This document shows positions 12,201-24,574 of a stretch of DNA of 64,000 nucleotides, one piece after another; the first letter of the stretch is position 1; each line of letters starts with the position of its first letter. The position numbers were made by a program, and so were the translations under genes. Source of the DNA: Chrysoperla carnea (lineage: Eukaryota > Arthropoda > Insecta > Neuroptera > Chrysopidae); NCBI RefSeq assembly GCF_905475395.1, contig NC_058339.1:38015172-38079171 (forward strand), read 5' to 3'. The notes under the pieces are model-generated. The model was not told the DNA's origin. It saw only the letters and a list, made by a program, of their open reading frames with translations, and searched no databases.

Positions 12201-13565
12201 CTAAGTTTCCAAAAATCGGTTTACAAAAATTAAATCGCGTTTCCAAAAATTGATCCTACCTGATAAATGTCACAAATTATCATCGTTAAAATTTATGGGA
12301 AGCGTATCCCCCGCAGAGTACAAAATTTTGAATTTTTTCTAAATAAAAAAGATTTTTGTATCGTTTGATCACTTTTAAGTAAAAAAGTACTCTTGTGATT
12401 TTCTCTCTAGACGCTTAGTTTTCAAAATGAAAATTCTTAAAAAATAAAAAATGCAATATTCAATTTTAAGAAAAATGTGTTAATTTTTCTTCAATCTCTA
12501 AGAGAATGCACTTAGCTAACGCAGCTCCTGAAGAATGATTTTTTTTTAAATACGGAAAAAAATCTTTAAAGCATCTGGTAACTTAAGACTTGTCGTTAAT
12601 TCACAGCAAATTTTTTCAGGATCTCTTTCCCATAAAAGGTATGCAAGGTTATTTACAAAATTTTCATAAATCGCCGATTTGGTAAAAGTTTGGCATAAAT
12701 TATCTATTGTAAAGTCAACCCATTATTTCCAAAGAAACTATTAAAAATAACACAAATATATAAAAATTGTACATAGGTATATGTAATTAAATTTACACTG
12801 TTATTAATTAAATTGAAGATTAATTAATATATTATTCAGATGAATGAATGATGAAACTTAATAATGTATTAACTTATTTAGACAACAACAACAAAAAACA
12901 GCTGATTAATATATTTTCATGAACATAATGATCATATGGTTTTTACGATGTTTGTATTCAAAATAGATTCTGTTTAAAATCTCATCAACAACCTGCTTAG
13001 TTTAACGATGAAGTATTAAAATTAGAAAGAAATTCTAAAAATAAAAACCGTTTTAATTTGTTTAAAATTTTTATAGTGGTATATATGTTTTAAATATTAC
13101 AGCGTACAGAGTGATAAAAAGGTAACGATATAGGTGTTTCGATACCAAAACGAAAGTATTACCAAAAAACTGAAATATTGTGGGTCAATTAATGAGTATT
13201 TATTACGCCTTCTGTATACATTTCAAGTCAATTCTCTGTAAGGTTTACGATAAATTAATTATAATTAAAAACAGTCGTTTTTACATGGTGGTATGTGAAG
13301 AAGTCGTAATAAATGTTAGTTTTCTAGTAAATAAGTATGCTTTTTAAAATGTTTTACCATTTACATAAAATTTTTTTATCAATATTCCTCAAGTTAAATC
13401 ATATCAAAATTAAGAACTGTGCATAAAAATGAATAATTTACCTTGGTAAAAACACTGACTTTGATAGTTAATTTCTCCTAAGCCGTACAGAGAATCGACA
13501 TGAATTTTTCACAAAAGACGTATTCGTTGTGTGCGTAGTCATGGTAGGGACCATAAAATGGATGC
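12201..13565. other. No gene seen
   Basis: AT-rich sequence. It may include decayed transposon flanks continuing from the repeat at 12060, but I cannot delimit any. No supported coding region. Confidence 0.45.
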
Positions 13566-13919
13566 CACCGCTTCCGGTGAAAATTTTTGCGATAAAAGAC
13601 GCTATTATGACTTATTTGCAATTCTTTACATGTTAATGTTATAAAAATGTCAAATTAAAATTATTGAAAAATACTAATTAATTAAACTTAATGCATTAAA
13701 AATTGTGAAAATAAAAAATCAAATTGCACAAATATTATTTTTCAAATGTAAATTATCATAATTATTTATTTAAATTTGTGAGACAATAATATTAAATTTA
13801 CATTGTAAGTCATAAATGCAATCTATAGAATTATATATGCATCCATACAATTCTATAATTAAAGTAGTGTATCGTTACCATGGAAATGCCTCCAATAAAA
13901 CTCACGCACGATGCGAATA
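13566..13919 (+). repeat. Direct duplication, copy A
   Basis: About 350 bp beginning gcttccggtgaaaa and ending caataaaactcacgcacg, repeated at 14692-15029 at roughly 90% identity by eye. Copy A keeps an internal segment (about 13760-13790) missing from copy B. It contains gttaccatggaaat at 13874-13887, close to an RFX X-box. Confidence 0.8.
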
Positions 13920-14691
13920 AAAAGATGATTAATTGTTCAATTAAATTTCCAATTTTTTTGATCATTTTCTTTTTTTTTTTTATCGAAATACCTTAAAACT
14001 TCAATAAATTTATGTTTTAAACCAACTCGGAAGAAGGTGTTAAATTTTAAATTCTCAAATCTAAGATACATAAGATGACGAAGACAATGTATTTTAGAAG
14101 AATTCTATAATCTATTGATTATGAATCAATATTATCACCTTTTATTACATCAATAATTAATAATCACTCGATAATATAGGTAGGTAATGTTTATATGTAC
14201 GATAAAATTAATTTGTTTTTAAATATAAATTTTTTTCTAATTAATAAGATAATATCGCACGAATCGCTTATAAACACACCGAATGACACGTAGGTAAATC
14301 TTTTCTACACATATTTAAAAATATAAAATTTAATTTTTTTTATATAAAAAATAAAACGTGAAAATATGTCTAAAAAACTAATATTTCCATGTTAAAATAT
14401 ATAACTATATTATTTCATAAAATATTATAATGTGGTCAACTTTAATCTATTTTCTCAAAATATACTTTTTTTCAGTGGGTTTTCTTATGAAAAATTACAG
14501 AATATAATTCCGCGGTTAACCAGTTACTTCCGAATTAAGGTCACTTGATTTTAACACATGTCGCAAAAAAATTCCCGATTTTAAAACAAAATTTTATTTA
14601 AATTTGGAAAAATGGAAATTTTCTTAATAATGTACGTCTCTGCTTCTACAATTAGCGTCTCTTCTCGTACTCTTTCTAAAGTTTTCTAAAG

Positions 14692-15029
14692 CAGCGCTTC
14701 CAGTGAAAAATTTTGCAGATAAAGGACGTTGTAATGACTTATTTGCAATTCTTTACATGTTAATGTTATAGAAAATGTCAAATTAAAATTATTGAAAAAC
14801 ACTAATTAATTAAACTTAATGCATTAAAAATTGTGAAAATAAGAAATCAAATTGCACAAATATTTTTTTTCAAATGTAAATTATCATAATATCAATAATA
14901 TTAAATTTTCAATGTAAGTCATAAATGCAATCCATACAATTATATATACATCCATACAATTCTATAATTAAGTAGTGTATCGTTACCATGGAAACGCCTC
15001 CAATAAAACTCACGCACGCTGCAAATAGG
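14692..15029 (+). repeat. Direct duplication, copy B
   Basis: Second copy of the 13566-13919 segment, about 1.13 kb downstream in the same orientation. The X-box-like core here is gttaccatggaaac (14982-14995), one base from the palindromic RFX consensus. The two copies are separated by unrelated AT-rich DNA. Origin (local duplication or two insertions of one element) cannot be settled from this window. Confidence 0.8.
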
Positions 15030-15919
15030 AAAAAGTTTTTAGGCAATCCTTGACAACAACCTCTCTTTCAAGTCGTTCTGAAATTACTTGGCAAATAATT
15101 ATACCTGGCCTCAGTTCTATTGTATATTGTATAATAATTTATGCCATATATGTTATATACGAGTACAAAATATAATAATAATAATATAATACGTCATGTA
15201 CTACTAAATGACTCATTCATATAATATTGACTTGATAACTAAATATGTGGGGTTTCCTTTTGATACACTCATCATGTTAGTTACAAAAACAAATCAAAAA
15301 GGGTCCTCCAGCTATAAACTAACTATACGTACAACTCACACTGACTCATTCAAAACTTTACTTTTTATTTTCTACTCTACTGAGTATTTTTAATAGCATT
15401 CTGATGGCAAAAATCAAATCTCTGAATCATATACTTAATTATTCCTGAAATTGTCGTTCTTATATTCAATATTTTATTACTTTTTCAATACTTACTCTTT
15501 TAACCACAGACTCTGAACAGGTCTGAATCATATTTTAAAACGAAATTATCTGATTTAAGACTTTCTATTGTACCTAATGACCATGCAAAATGATTGCTTA
15601 TATGATACCGGGAATTACTCGGATAAATTTATGTATTGAAAAGCTAGCGGGAATTTTTTTTAAATTGATAACTCTTTCCTTACTCACTTATTATTACTTA
15701 AATGTCACAGGTCTTACGCCTCATAGACCCAAATATGCTGTCTAATTCATAAGTTGTGAAATTCGTAATATTTGCTCGAATTCAATGCAACTCGTCGTAT
15801 AAAACAGCAATTTTTATCAAAATAAAGGCCATAATCTCAACATACAATCGATTCATTTAGTTGCAAATTTCTCTTTATTTGACTTATTATAACCTGCATA
15901 TATAAAATATATATCAAGG
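15030..15919. other. No gene seen
   Basis: The 61-codon open frame at 15208-15393 on + has no family signature. Otherwise AT-rich without a clear structure. Confidence 0.45.
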
Positions 15920-16110
15920 TATACTCAGTTTAGTCTCAAGTTTGTAACGCTTAGAAATATTGATGCTACGTGTAAACAAAACTTTGCTATAGGTGTTCAT
16001 AAAATCATTTAATTAGTTCATTTCGGGCTGTCCGTCCGTTCTCCCGCCTGTGTGTCAACACGATAGCTCAAAACCGAAAACAGATATCAAGGGGAAATTT
16101 GTATAGCATG
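15920..16110 (-). repeat. Dispersed repeat R1, inverted fragment
   Basis: On + the order is tctcaagtttgtaacgctta, gaaatattgatgctacgtgt, taggtgttcataaaatcatt, then gtccgtccg and cacgatagctcaaaa. This is the reverse complement of the 3' half of R1 as seen at 10572-10950 and 60990-61386. Confidence 0.65.
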
Positions 16111-16239
16111 TTCAGCACGTAAAAAGGTTTTGATTTTGATTTCATAAATGAGCAACAAAGATCAATTGGGTCTCAGATCCTAGCATCTTTTTGGTGGGAT
16201 TTCACTTCTTTTTGTAGAAACGTGGGCATATTGATTTAT

Positions 16240-16640
16240 TTTTTTTAGGGTCGCCAGGTACTCCAGATCTTCGATTATCCATAGTTTTCTCTTTATGTAG
16301 TCATTAAACCCTAACTTTGTACCAAATTTCAGCTCTCTGAGTTTATGGGAAGTACTAGTCCTATTTTGATGATCATGAGTGAGTGAGTGAGTGTCATAAA
16401 TGCGAAAATTTACTTTCGCTTAACTCCGGAACTAAATGACCTACAGACTTGAAATTTTAGATTTTAAGTATGTATTTATAGCTTACTGAATGACGAAAAT
16501 TTCTGCGTTCTGGTCTTATCCAGAAATTCTTAAATAGGGGCCTGAAAATGCGGTGAAATGGTTCCCGTAAAGGATGGTACGGCAGTGTTTGCTTCGCGCT
16601 CGACTTGGCGGCGGCACTGTCGTGCCCCCAATTAAAACAA
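16240..16640 (+). repeat. Dispersed repeat with GC-rich end
   Basis: Starts near tagggtcgccaggtactcca, passes a gagtgagtgagtgagtg run at about 16379, a cttaactccggaactaaatg box, and ends in a GC-rich block (ttcgcgctcgacttggcggc, about 16590-16625) unlike its surroundings. Composition and edges suggest a transposon fragment. I recall similar blocks in other insect genomes but cannot assign a family. Confidence 0.45.
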
Positions 16641-18209
16641 AAACTATTTTCTTAATGCATTCATTGAAAACTCATTTGATCTTAAAAATAACTCATTCAA
16701 ATTTAATGCACAAAAACAAACAAAATAATTTGATGGAGCATGTTGATAGATAATATTACTTTAGGTCATTATTATTCATGCAACTGCCCACAAAAACACT
16801 TTCACTAATTTTTATTTATTATTTTTATTTATAAATAATTATATTTGTTCACCTATTAACATTTTAAAAATAGATTTTCTATTCATTTGTACTTCTTTTT
16901 AGCATTGCAATAAAAAATAATTAAAATAATTATTATTATTTATTTCATTACATTAATTAAACCCAAAATTATTGTAATTAGTAATTTATATTTATTAATA
17001 ATAATCGGAAATTATAGATTATATTGAAATGAGTTGGTTATAAATATTAGCAATAAATAATAATTTTAATTTATGTACAGCGTGCTTATACAGCTTAGGT
17101 TATAAAAATTTAAAAAAAAAAAAAAACTTTTTTAGGGATAAGATTTTATTGTACTAAAAAGTAGAAAATAAGTTTTCTTATGAATCACTTATATATGACT
17201 ATTTGTAAAAGCTGGACACTTTCAATTTAAAATATCAAGGATGGCCCAAAGTGCCTTAAGTTTTTTCGGGTACACGACTCTTCTACCTATCTCAGTTTCC
17301 ATTATAGTAATGAGGTAGAAAAAATATGTTGTCTGTCTGTCTTACTCGTATTTTTGGTTGTCACTGGCTAGGTTGTTACTGTCTTACTCGTATTTTAAAT
17401 ACAGAATTCTGAGGGACTTCTCTAAGCCACGTTTACCCATGCCTGTCATAAACGGATAAAAGATTCACAGAGAAAATTCTATTGGCCATGACTTTAGCAA
17501 CAACTTCTTATTGGCAACAGTAAACTTCGAACTACAATCGAAGTTGTTAAAATTAACACCATATGTATTTTTTTTTCAAAGTATGAATCCAAAACTATTT
17601 CAAGGTCGTTTTGTTATCTATTTATTGTGTTTTTATACCTAATTTGTTGTGTTTTTATTAAAATTTTAGAAACATAGTGTCAACTTTCAAAGAACATATG
17701 GTATTCGAAATTGAAATTGAAATTTATACCATCAAAATTATCAAATAATAAAATTAATTGTATTTTCTCTCTAAATTTTACAAATATATACTAAACTACC
17801 ATATATTTTGAATTATCATATAATACTCAGCGAACATCAAAATGTTATTGATATTTGCAGAACATTTAAAATGTAGGGAAGAAAATTTAAATCAGCGGTA
17901 ATTTTAATTTAGTGCTAGAGTCACAGTCATCCTCTCATTGGAAAGACTGAAAAGATCATGGCTCAATTTTAGCATGCCCATAGTAATATTAGCCTGTTCC
18001 TTTACTGGCTTCTGTGATGCTCTTTTCCTGGCTGGACTTACTTTTAAAATGTCGGAGACATCTTTCTGTTTTCCAGAAGATTAAACAAACCATCGAAAAA
18101 TTCGAAAACTCTAAAACTCAATTTTCATAATAATGAATCTTCTCTCAGGCTGAAGCCATCCTTGAACCTTGAATAGGTACTGCAAATCTCAATACCTAAC
18201 AAATAACAG
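16641..18209. other. No gene assigned
   Basis: Mostly AT-rich. A short internal duplication (cttactcgtattt at about 17344 and 17385) lies in a tctgtctgtctt-rich patch. A GC-richer pocket at about 17935-18090 has open frames on both strands, and on - a 'ttttaaaagtaagt' donor-like site, but nothing firm enough to call. Confidence 0.35.
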
Positions 18210-18315
18210 ATTGCGAATAGTGTTTCCGAAGGCCTCTTTAGTGCCTGAGAATCTACGGAAAAGAGGGTTGGTGGATTCTTATGGGAGCAGAGAGAATGAG
18301 AAAAACATTAATGTG
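18210..18315 (+). CDS. Candidate isolated internal exon, unknown gene
   Basis: A GC-richer island bounded by an aacag acceptor and a strong gtaagt donor. With one leading base then frame 18211, it reads 35 codons without a stop: LRIVFPKASLVPENLRKRGL, then VDSYGSRENEKNINV. Amino-acid composition is that of ordinary protein, unlike the K/N/I/F-rich chance frames around it. The family is not recognised. It may be an exon of a gene with long introns whose other exons are elsewhere in or outside this window. Chance remains possible because the acceptor has a poor pyrimidine tract. Confidence 0.35.
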
Positions 18316-18505
18316 GTAAGTTTTTAAATAAAATTTGAGCTGACTAGCGGCGTGCATAGGTAACGGCTTGCCCAAAATAAGATGTATCTACAATAGGCAT
18401 CTTTGATACATTGTACAAGATTGCTATTTAAGTCCATACATTAATTATTAAAACCTTTACAATTTACCAAATAAAGATAAAATTTATTATGAAATTCAAT
18501 AAAAT

Positions 18506-18508
18506 ATA

Positions 18509-18544
<36 letters not shown>
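18506..18544. repeat. (TA)n microsatellite
   Basis: About 17 uninterrupted TA units. Confidence 0.95.
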
Positions 18545-18546
<2 letters not shown>

Positions 18547-18941
18547 ATTTTATTTTATATGTAACATGCATGTATATGAAGCTACACTCTACTTAAAACA
18601 TATGACTATATTAAGTATTTCATTTTGTTTCAATGACTGACTGAGTTATATTATTCAAAAACAGAAACACACAAATTCAAATGTTGTTCAAGTCTCAACA
18701 TAGACATTGATTTTATTTTAATTAATATTAATATAATACTAAAACTGTATTATTTTTAAGGTTAGATTTGTTTTATTTATAGTATTCATTTATATTTGAA
18801 TAAAATTTATTACCAAAAAAAGTAAAAATATCTACCACATATACGTATTACGTATATCCTCCTAGTTAACCAAGAAAGCAAATCAAGTCGACTGTAGAAG
18901 GAAATTAAGTTATTGGCTAGTTAGTGAATTGTGCTTCGACA

Positions 18942-19349
18942 ATGCCGAAGAAATTAACTAAATTCAAGACGGGGGACAGTAAAAATATCAAGTACCTACA
19001 AAGCGGGGATAGTTCAGATTAATATAGTGTAGATAAAACTATTATTGAACACCTACGAGAACTATATGCCCTTTTATCTGGTGATAATCAAGATTCTAGT
19101 CTAACTATGCTAGTATGATTGCAAGATTCTTATAAGACTGCAATATTTTACTCAATTTGTTCCCATTTCATTTTGCTATCGTAACAAAAAATATACTTAT
19201 ATGAAGAAGTTGCCAATATTGTAAATCGGAAATAATTCAATTCAAAAAATTCCATGAACATTTTCGGGAATAATCTTGTTAGATACAATTTAAGATCGAA
19301 AAATATGAAAGTTTTGGTTTATTACTTTATATGTCTAGGTTTCGATAAA
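18942..19349 (+). pseudogene. Coding-like frame broken by stops, unknown family
   Basis: From ATG 18942 a single frame reads MPKKLTKFKTGDSKNIKYLQ then SGDSSD before TAA at 19020. It continues in the same frame (DKTIIEHLRELYALLSGDNQ, DSSLT) to TGA at 19116, and on through EEVANIVNRK and NNLVRYNLRSKNMKVL with further stops, to about 19349. Fewer stops and more ordinary protein composition than expected for this AT-rich background suggest a decayed coding region. No domain recognised. It could instead be an exon or exons plus readthrough into intron. Low confidence. Confidence 0.25.
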
Positions 19350-19667
19350 TAAAAAAATCTTGTCTGAAACTACTACAAGATTCTCCGTTACAAATAATGG
19401 GCATCGGTACATTGATACTAAAACCGATTAAATAGATTAATTCAGTATTTTTAAATTTCCTTTGTTTTACGATTTATAAAATTTTCAATGCCAAGCAGAC
19501 AATGTCAAATATAAATCCCGTAAAGTAACGTAGCTATAACATATTGAAAAAAATTTGAATTATTGAATTTCCAAATAGAATTTCGATTTCTTATATCACA
19601 ATGCAATCTGAACGATTGTCGCCATTACAAGATTAATACTAAGCGAATCAAAAATCAATAAATTTAG

Positions 19668-19749
19668 TGGTAGAAGAAGATGGCTCAGTCACATCTGTCC
19701 TTTCGAGCACTGGGTCAATGTACATGGATCGATCAAGACATGACAATCG
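19668..19749 (+). CDS. Candidate isolated internal exon, unknown gene
   Basis: Bounded by an aatttag acceptor and a cg|gtaag donor. After two bases the frame reads VEEDGSVTSVLSSTGSMYMD then RSRHDNR. The block is near 48% GC against roughly 28% around it, and the peptide is serine-rich and of ordinary composition. Same strand as the candidates at 18210 and 18942, so all may belong to one long-intron gene or its remnant. I do not recognise the protein. Confidence 0.4.
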
Positions 19750-19754
19750 GTAAG

Positions 19755-22559
19755 ATAAAAATCACAAAATTGAGAAAATTGCCCAATTTATTATTAATTG
19801 ATGAAAATAGTGACAAATTTCAGAGAAAATGAGAGTACAATCGATGGGAGTGATCTTAGATACATCATGATGTGAACTATGATACATTATGATATTGTAC
19901 AACGGATCACACTTCATCTACCATGGTTCATTCAATGGTTACCTATTTAAACTCTACAATTGTTTAGTCTCGAAGAATATAAACAAAGTCAATTTTCATT
20001 GCGATATTTAAAAAAAAAAAAAAGGTAATACAAAATTCATAAATGTAAATTTTGATTCGTGGTACAACGGCTTCCACTGCTATCTATAAGAAAACCATGG
20101 AATTAGATGCTAATATTAAGTAAAAATTTACACATAAGGCATTCGAAGAATACACATTTGGTATAACAAGTTTTGAAAAACTTTTTGGCTAATTACGCCA
20201 GTATGGTAACGTAAACATTAATGGCTTAATGTATCTTCATAGAATGTATACGATTTTGGGTATATTTATTTTATAATGTGTTTCGAGCTATATTCTTCGA
20301 ATTTGGTAAAGTTTACGCTAAAGGCCACTTAAGTTACTTAAGATTTTAAGTAAGATGCATCTATATACATCTTTTATAAGATAACATTATTATTATTTAT
20401 AAAACAGCAGATGTTTAGTGGCATAGAATTGTGACTTCTTAACTTGTTATGTATATATCTATCTTAAAAGATACATATAATACTTACTATACGGTATACA
20501 ATGATATACATATAATAATAATAAAACTGGCTTCTCATAAGGTAAATAAAAGGTAATGACCGACTTCACAACAAGTATAAAAGTATAAACAGCAAAGCAG
20601 TTACTTTAATCGACATTTTAAAAATACATACATATACTTAAACTTTATAATTCAAATCACATCACTTAAAAGTACTTAAGTACTTATTTCTTAAATATTA
20701 AACTAAGGTATTTATTTATTTCTGCTGTTGAAATTTAAAAAAAAAAAAACAGAACGGTGTTTCTTAAATCTCTTATTAACAACATCCAATGATTGAAATT
20801 TTATTGATTGTTTTTTACGCTTGTTTAATCGATTTGGATATGGAACTAAAGAAATTGATTTGTTTGGATTTTAAATATAGCGAGCAATTTATTTATTGAA
20901 CATGTTAATCAAAAATCTATACAACTTGTAAACCATATCGTTAGCCATTTATATTATTACAAAGAGGAATTGTATATGTGTATACATGCACCCAGCCGGT
21001 CAGTCTCATCCCTTGCAGTTATATTCATACAATACCAATCACACACAGAAGCACACAACCATAGCACACAATAACACACAGTACACATTCCCTCTTTGTT
21101 TTATACATAAGAACGTCAATAAAAACTTTTCTTACTTCATATATTTTATATTGCTAAGGAGATAGCTTACAATTCGGTAGGTATATATAAAAATGTTATG
21201 TTCGTTTGTGTATTTCTTATGGACAATAATTTTAATTAGACATTTACTATAGCATTTACAACAATTGCAAATAAATCATAACAGCCCTTTTTAACATCAA
21301 AGTTATCTGCAGAGAGCACTGGAGCCGTCGATTTGATTATACCTACTTTGACTACGCACCCAACCCGAGTCAAATATGTTTATTTAAATCAATGGAACGA
21401 AACTATTATTCAAGATTACCCATTTGACACACTCTGACCCAAAATAATTTATGAGTAAATTGATTAATATTGAGAACGGAAATTTTTGTATGTAAATATG
21501 AGAACAAATTACAAATTCGTTCTCTTGATATAGATAAGTCAAAATTATTTTCTAGAGAAATTTTGCCACAAAAAACAATCAAACACAAATTCATTTGAAC
21601 GTTCAATCTTAGTATTTTCTTTTTCTTTATAAAGATTGAATTACATAAACATGTAAAAACTTTTCATTTCTAAAGGATTTCCTAAACGTAATGTTAATAA
21701 TACTACGTCAATCAGAGGTCAAAGGTTTACTCCCCAAGGTGAAGTGTAAACTCTACCCTTGATAATAATAACAAAAGAAAACTTCTAATCAGTAAAGTAT
21801 ATTAAAAACTTTTGTTAAATCAATAATAATTTTTAGGAGAAAAATAAATTTACTATTTTTATTTATAACTTTTAACCAAACCAAACTGTATGAATATTGA
21901 ATAAAATTAAAATCAATGATACAAAATTTTTGTACCAACATGTGACAGTTATTATTAAAACTAATTTAATTTCTATTTGAAGAAATGTTATTAAATGACG
22001 CAGTGTAAGAATTTCTACAATCTGAAACTAAAGAAACTAACTGCAATCTGAGACAGTGACATAAATTATAGTTTTAGTGTATGCTTAAGAAAAAAAAAAA
22101 AAGTTTCACAGAAAGCCATTTTCCTAGTCACATAATAAAACTATAGCTTTGATCGCCTATAGCTCGAAAAGTACTCGTAAAACAGAATGCGTGAAAAACA
22201 TTTTAGAGTGGGTTACAAAAAGTTGCACAGATACTTATTTTCCTATCTAATATTGCGGGGTCCTCTCATCTAATTTAACAGGAGTAGGTATACAGAGTTA
22301 TATTTAATCTATCTGAAAAAAAATAACACAAATTCCCAACTACAATAATAAATTTGTTAAGCCTTTAAGCATTAATGAGCTTACAATGACTAACTTACTA
22401 TAAGCAATAATCTGAGTCTGACACATCACATGAATGAGTCATTCAATAAATAAAATTGTAGGTAATAAGAATAAAATAATACTGTTTGGAATGCAATTCA
22501 CACAATTTGATGCAGTATCAATATACATTCAATAGATATTACACATACACATATACATC
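19755..22559. other. No gene seen
   Basis: AT-rich, with a TTAAG-rich patch at 20325-20360, a CA-rich stretch at about 21035-21090, and homopolymer runs. No supported gene. Confidence 0.45.
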
Positions 22560-22668
22560 TCTATCTCTTTATATTATAAATGCAAAAGCAAGCATGTTTG
22601 TTTGTTTGTTTGTTTGTTTGTTACGCTTTCATGCTAAAACTAGCGAATGGTCTTTAAAGAAAATATAA
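22560..22668 (+). repeat. Dispersed repeat fragment with (GTTT)n
   Basis: A tattataaatgcaaaagcaa lead-in is followed by six or so GTTT units and ttacgctttcatgctaaaac. This order is common in insect genomes as a non-LTR or SINE-like tail; the identification is from memory of the pattern. The 60-codon open frame here is spurious. Confidence 0.5.
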
Positions 22669-23239
22669 AGCAATATAGCTGATATATCAGAATAACACAT
22701 GAGATATAATTTATAAAGCTATATTAATAAAAAAAAATATAAAAATTAATTCAATTTGACATTACCGTAAATTACAGATTTCTGTAAAAATAATCAATAT
22801 AAAATATTTCACGGCCATCTTTTCTGATATACTCAATGAATAATTACGACTATTATATATTTTTAAAAAAATTAGAAAACTATACATATATTTTACCCAT
22901 GTAAAACAATCCTTACCATTATTTCGAGTGTTATAGAAAGGGGATAAGCGAGAGTAATCTTTATCAATATTTACTTTTAAACCCAGCGCAGCGGTTGAGT
23001 ATCACTCTAGTACTCACAAATAAACACTATACATGCACGACGTCAAATGAGCCAAGTTCACATAAATTACGTGCGTATGTATGTATGTGTGTGGCTACAG
23101 CTACTCTATTCCTTCATCATATAAATATCATAAACATTGGTGCATTGTTTTTGTAAGCGAATTATATGTCTATTTTTATAAGCCATTCAGAATTTATAAT
23201 AAATAGTTGAATTAGGTTGACGATTCTATTTTTTCAATT
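22669..23239. other. No gene seen
   Basis: AT-rich with a tatgtatgtatgtgtgtg simple run at about 23076-23092. Nothing else supported. Confidence 0.45.
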
Positions 23240-23315
23240 TCAAATAATATGGAACAGACCGTAGCCCGGAAATGGGTCGGGATCTGGACGCCACTCACAT
23301 CGGTTGTTAAAATCT
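23240..23315 (-). CDS. Candidate terminal exon, unknown gene
   Basis: On - an excellent acceptor (aaatattttttcag, just above 23315) opens a frame that, after one base, reads DFNNRCEWRPDPDPFPGYGL then FHII and a TGA stop (23240-23242). The tract is GC-rich against an AT-rich flank and its peptide composition is unlike chance frames nearby. If real, upstream exons lie to the right, possibly beyond the retrotransposon at 24575-32189, which would then sit in an intron. Family not recognised. Confidence 0.4.
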
Positions 23316-23605
23316 CTGAAAAAATATTTATAGCCTATTTCGATGATTCTCAATCACGTTTGTAAAAAAACAAAACTAAAAAAACACGCTTTTCTAAGTA
23401 GCTGAACTAAAATGAAGAAAATAAGTTTAAAGAAACGAATAGAGAAATTAGGGAAAAATTATTTTATCGTAAAAAAAGTTAATTTTTGAAATACCATGTA
23501 GGTATAGACAGTGTTGATAACGCAATCGTTTGTATTTTGAGGTCACGTGAGTAAAGGAAGATAACTACTCTTAGATAGCCACACACACATAACCGATATT
23601 CCCAT

Positions 23606-23825
23606 AAACCCGAACGCAAGATCCAATTGATCTATGTTGCTCATTTACGAACTCGTCCTCACTTTTTACGCCCTAAGCACGCTATAAAAGTTTTAGCTTG
23701 ATATCTCTTTTTGTTTTTGAGTTATCGTGTCGACAGGCAGATGTAATATAACAAGAACCTTAACCACAGCAAAGCGTGGTCGGGTATGCTATTTTTTTTA
23801 TATACACATGGTATTAAAACACAAG
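23606..23825 (+). repeat. Dispersed repeat R1, partial copy
   Basis: Contains gatccaattgatctatgttg, actttttacgccctaagcac, gataaaagttttagcttga-like and tgagttatcgtgtcgacagg boxes of R1, then diverges and ends near tatacacatggtat. Confidence 0.6.
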
Positions 23826-23974
23826 CATTTTAAAATAACATTTAAAAATCAACAGTAGCCTATAATTTAAATGTTTATGTAAAGTCTGTACACAACTTCC
23901 TTCAAATGGCTAGAGATGAAATAATAACATCCGGGGCTTGTATAATTATCCTTCAGTATAAAATTTATAATAAT

Positions 23975-24515
23975 TACTAGCGGACCCGACAGACGTTGTC
24001 CTGTAGAAACCTAACTTCAATTCATTAATATCTATACTATGTTTAGCTGCCCGCTAAGCCCACCTGTAAGCTCATCCCAACAGGCCAACTAAACCCAAAT
24101 TTTACTCTTATCTATTACCTCTTTTCTATCCCGCTAAACCCCAACCCATCAACCTTCGGCCTAGCTGGAGCCTTTAGTAGTGGAGCTCGCTGCTAAAAAT
24201 GCATAGTACATAGTTAGTTGTAATAAAAAAGTAATTTTAATATTAAACAACACCTCAATACTAATAAAAATGCATAGTATACAGTAAGTCGCAATAATAA
24301 TGAAATATATCATTTATATGCGCTCCCACCATTTAATGAAATTTAGTTTCTTTGGTGCGGAATCCTCAAAAACAATTGTAGCGGACCTGATGATGAATCT
24401 AAACCATCCTCGAATCCCCTTGAACACACACACACAAAATATCATCAAAATCGGTCCAGCCGTTTTTGAGTTTTAGCGAGACTAACGCACAGCAATTTAT
24501 TTTTATATATGCAGA
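23975..24515 (+). repeat. Dispersed repeat R5
   Basis: Bounded on the left by actagcggacccgacagacg and on the right by aaaatcggtccagccgtttt, tgagttttagcgagactaac and caatttatttttatatatgc. I recall these two ends together in other insect repeats, but no family name can be given. It includes a ca-repeat (24425-24436). The LTR retrotransposon begins 60 bp further on. Confidence 0.5.
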
Positions 24516-24574
24516 TATTAATCTATAAACTTTAAAACATAATTGCTTGGTATTGCAAAAATCAATATAATAAC

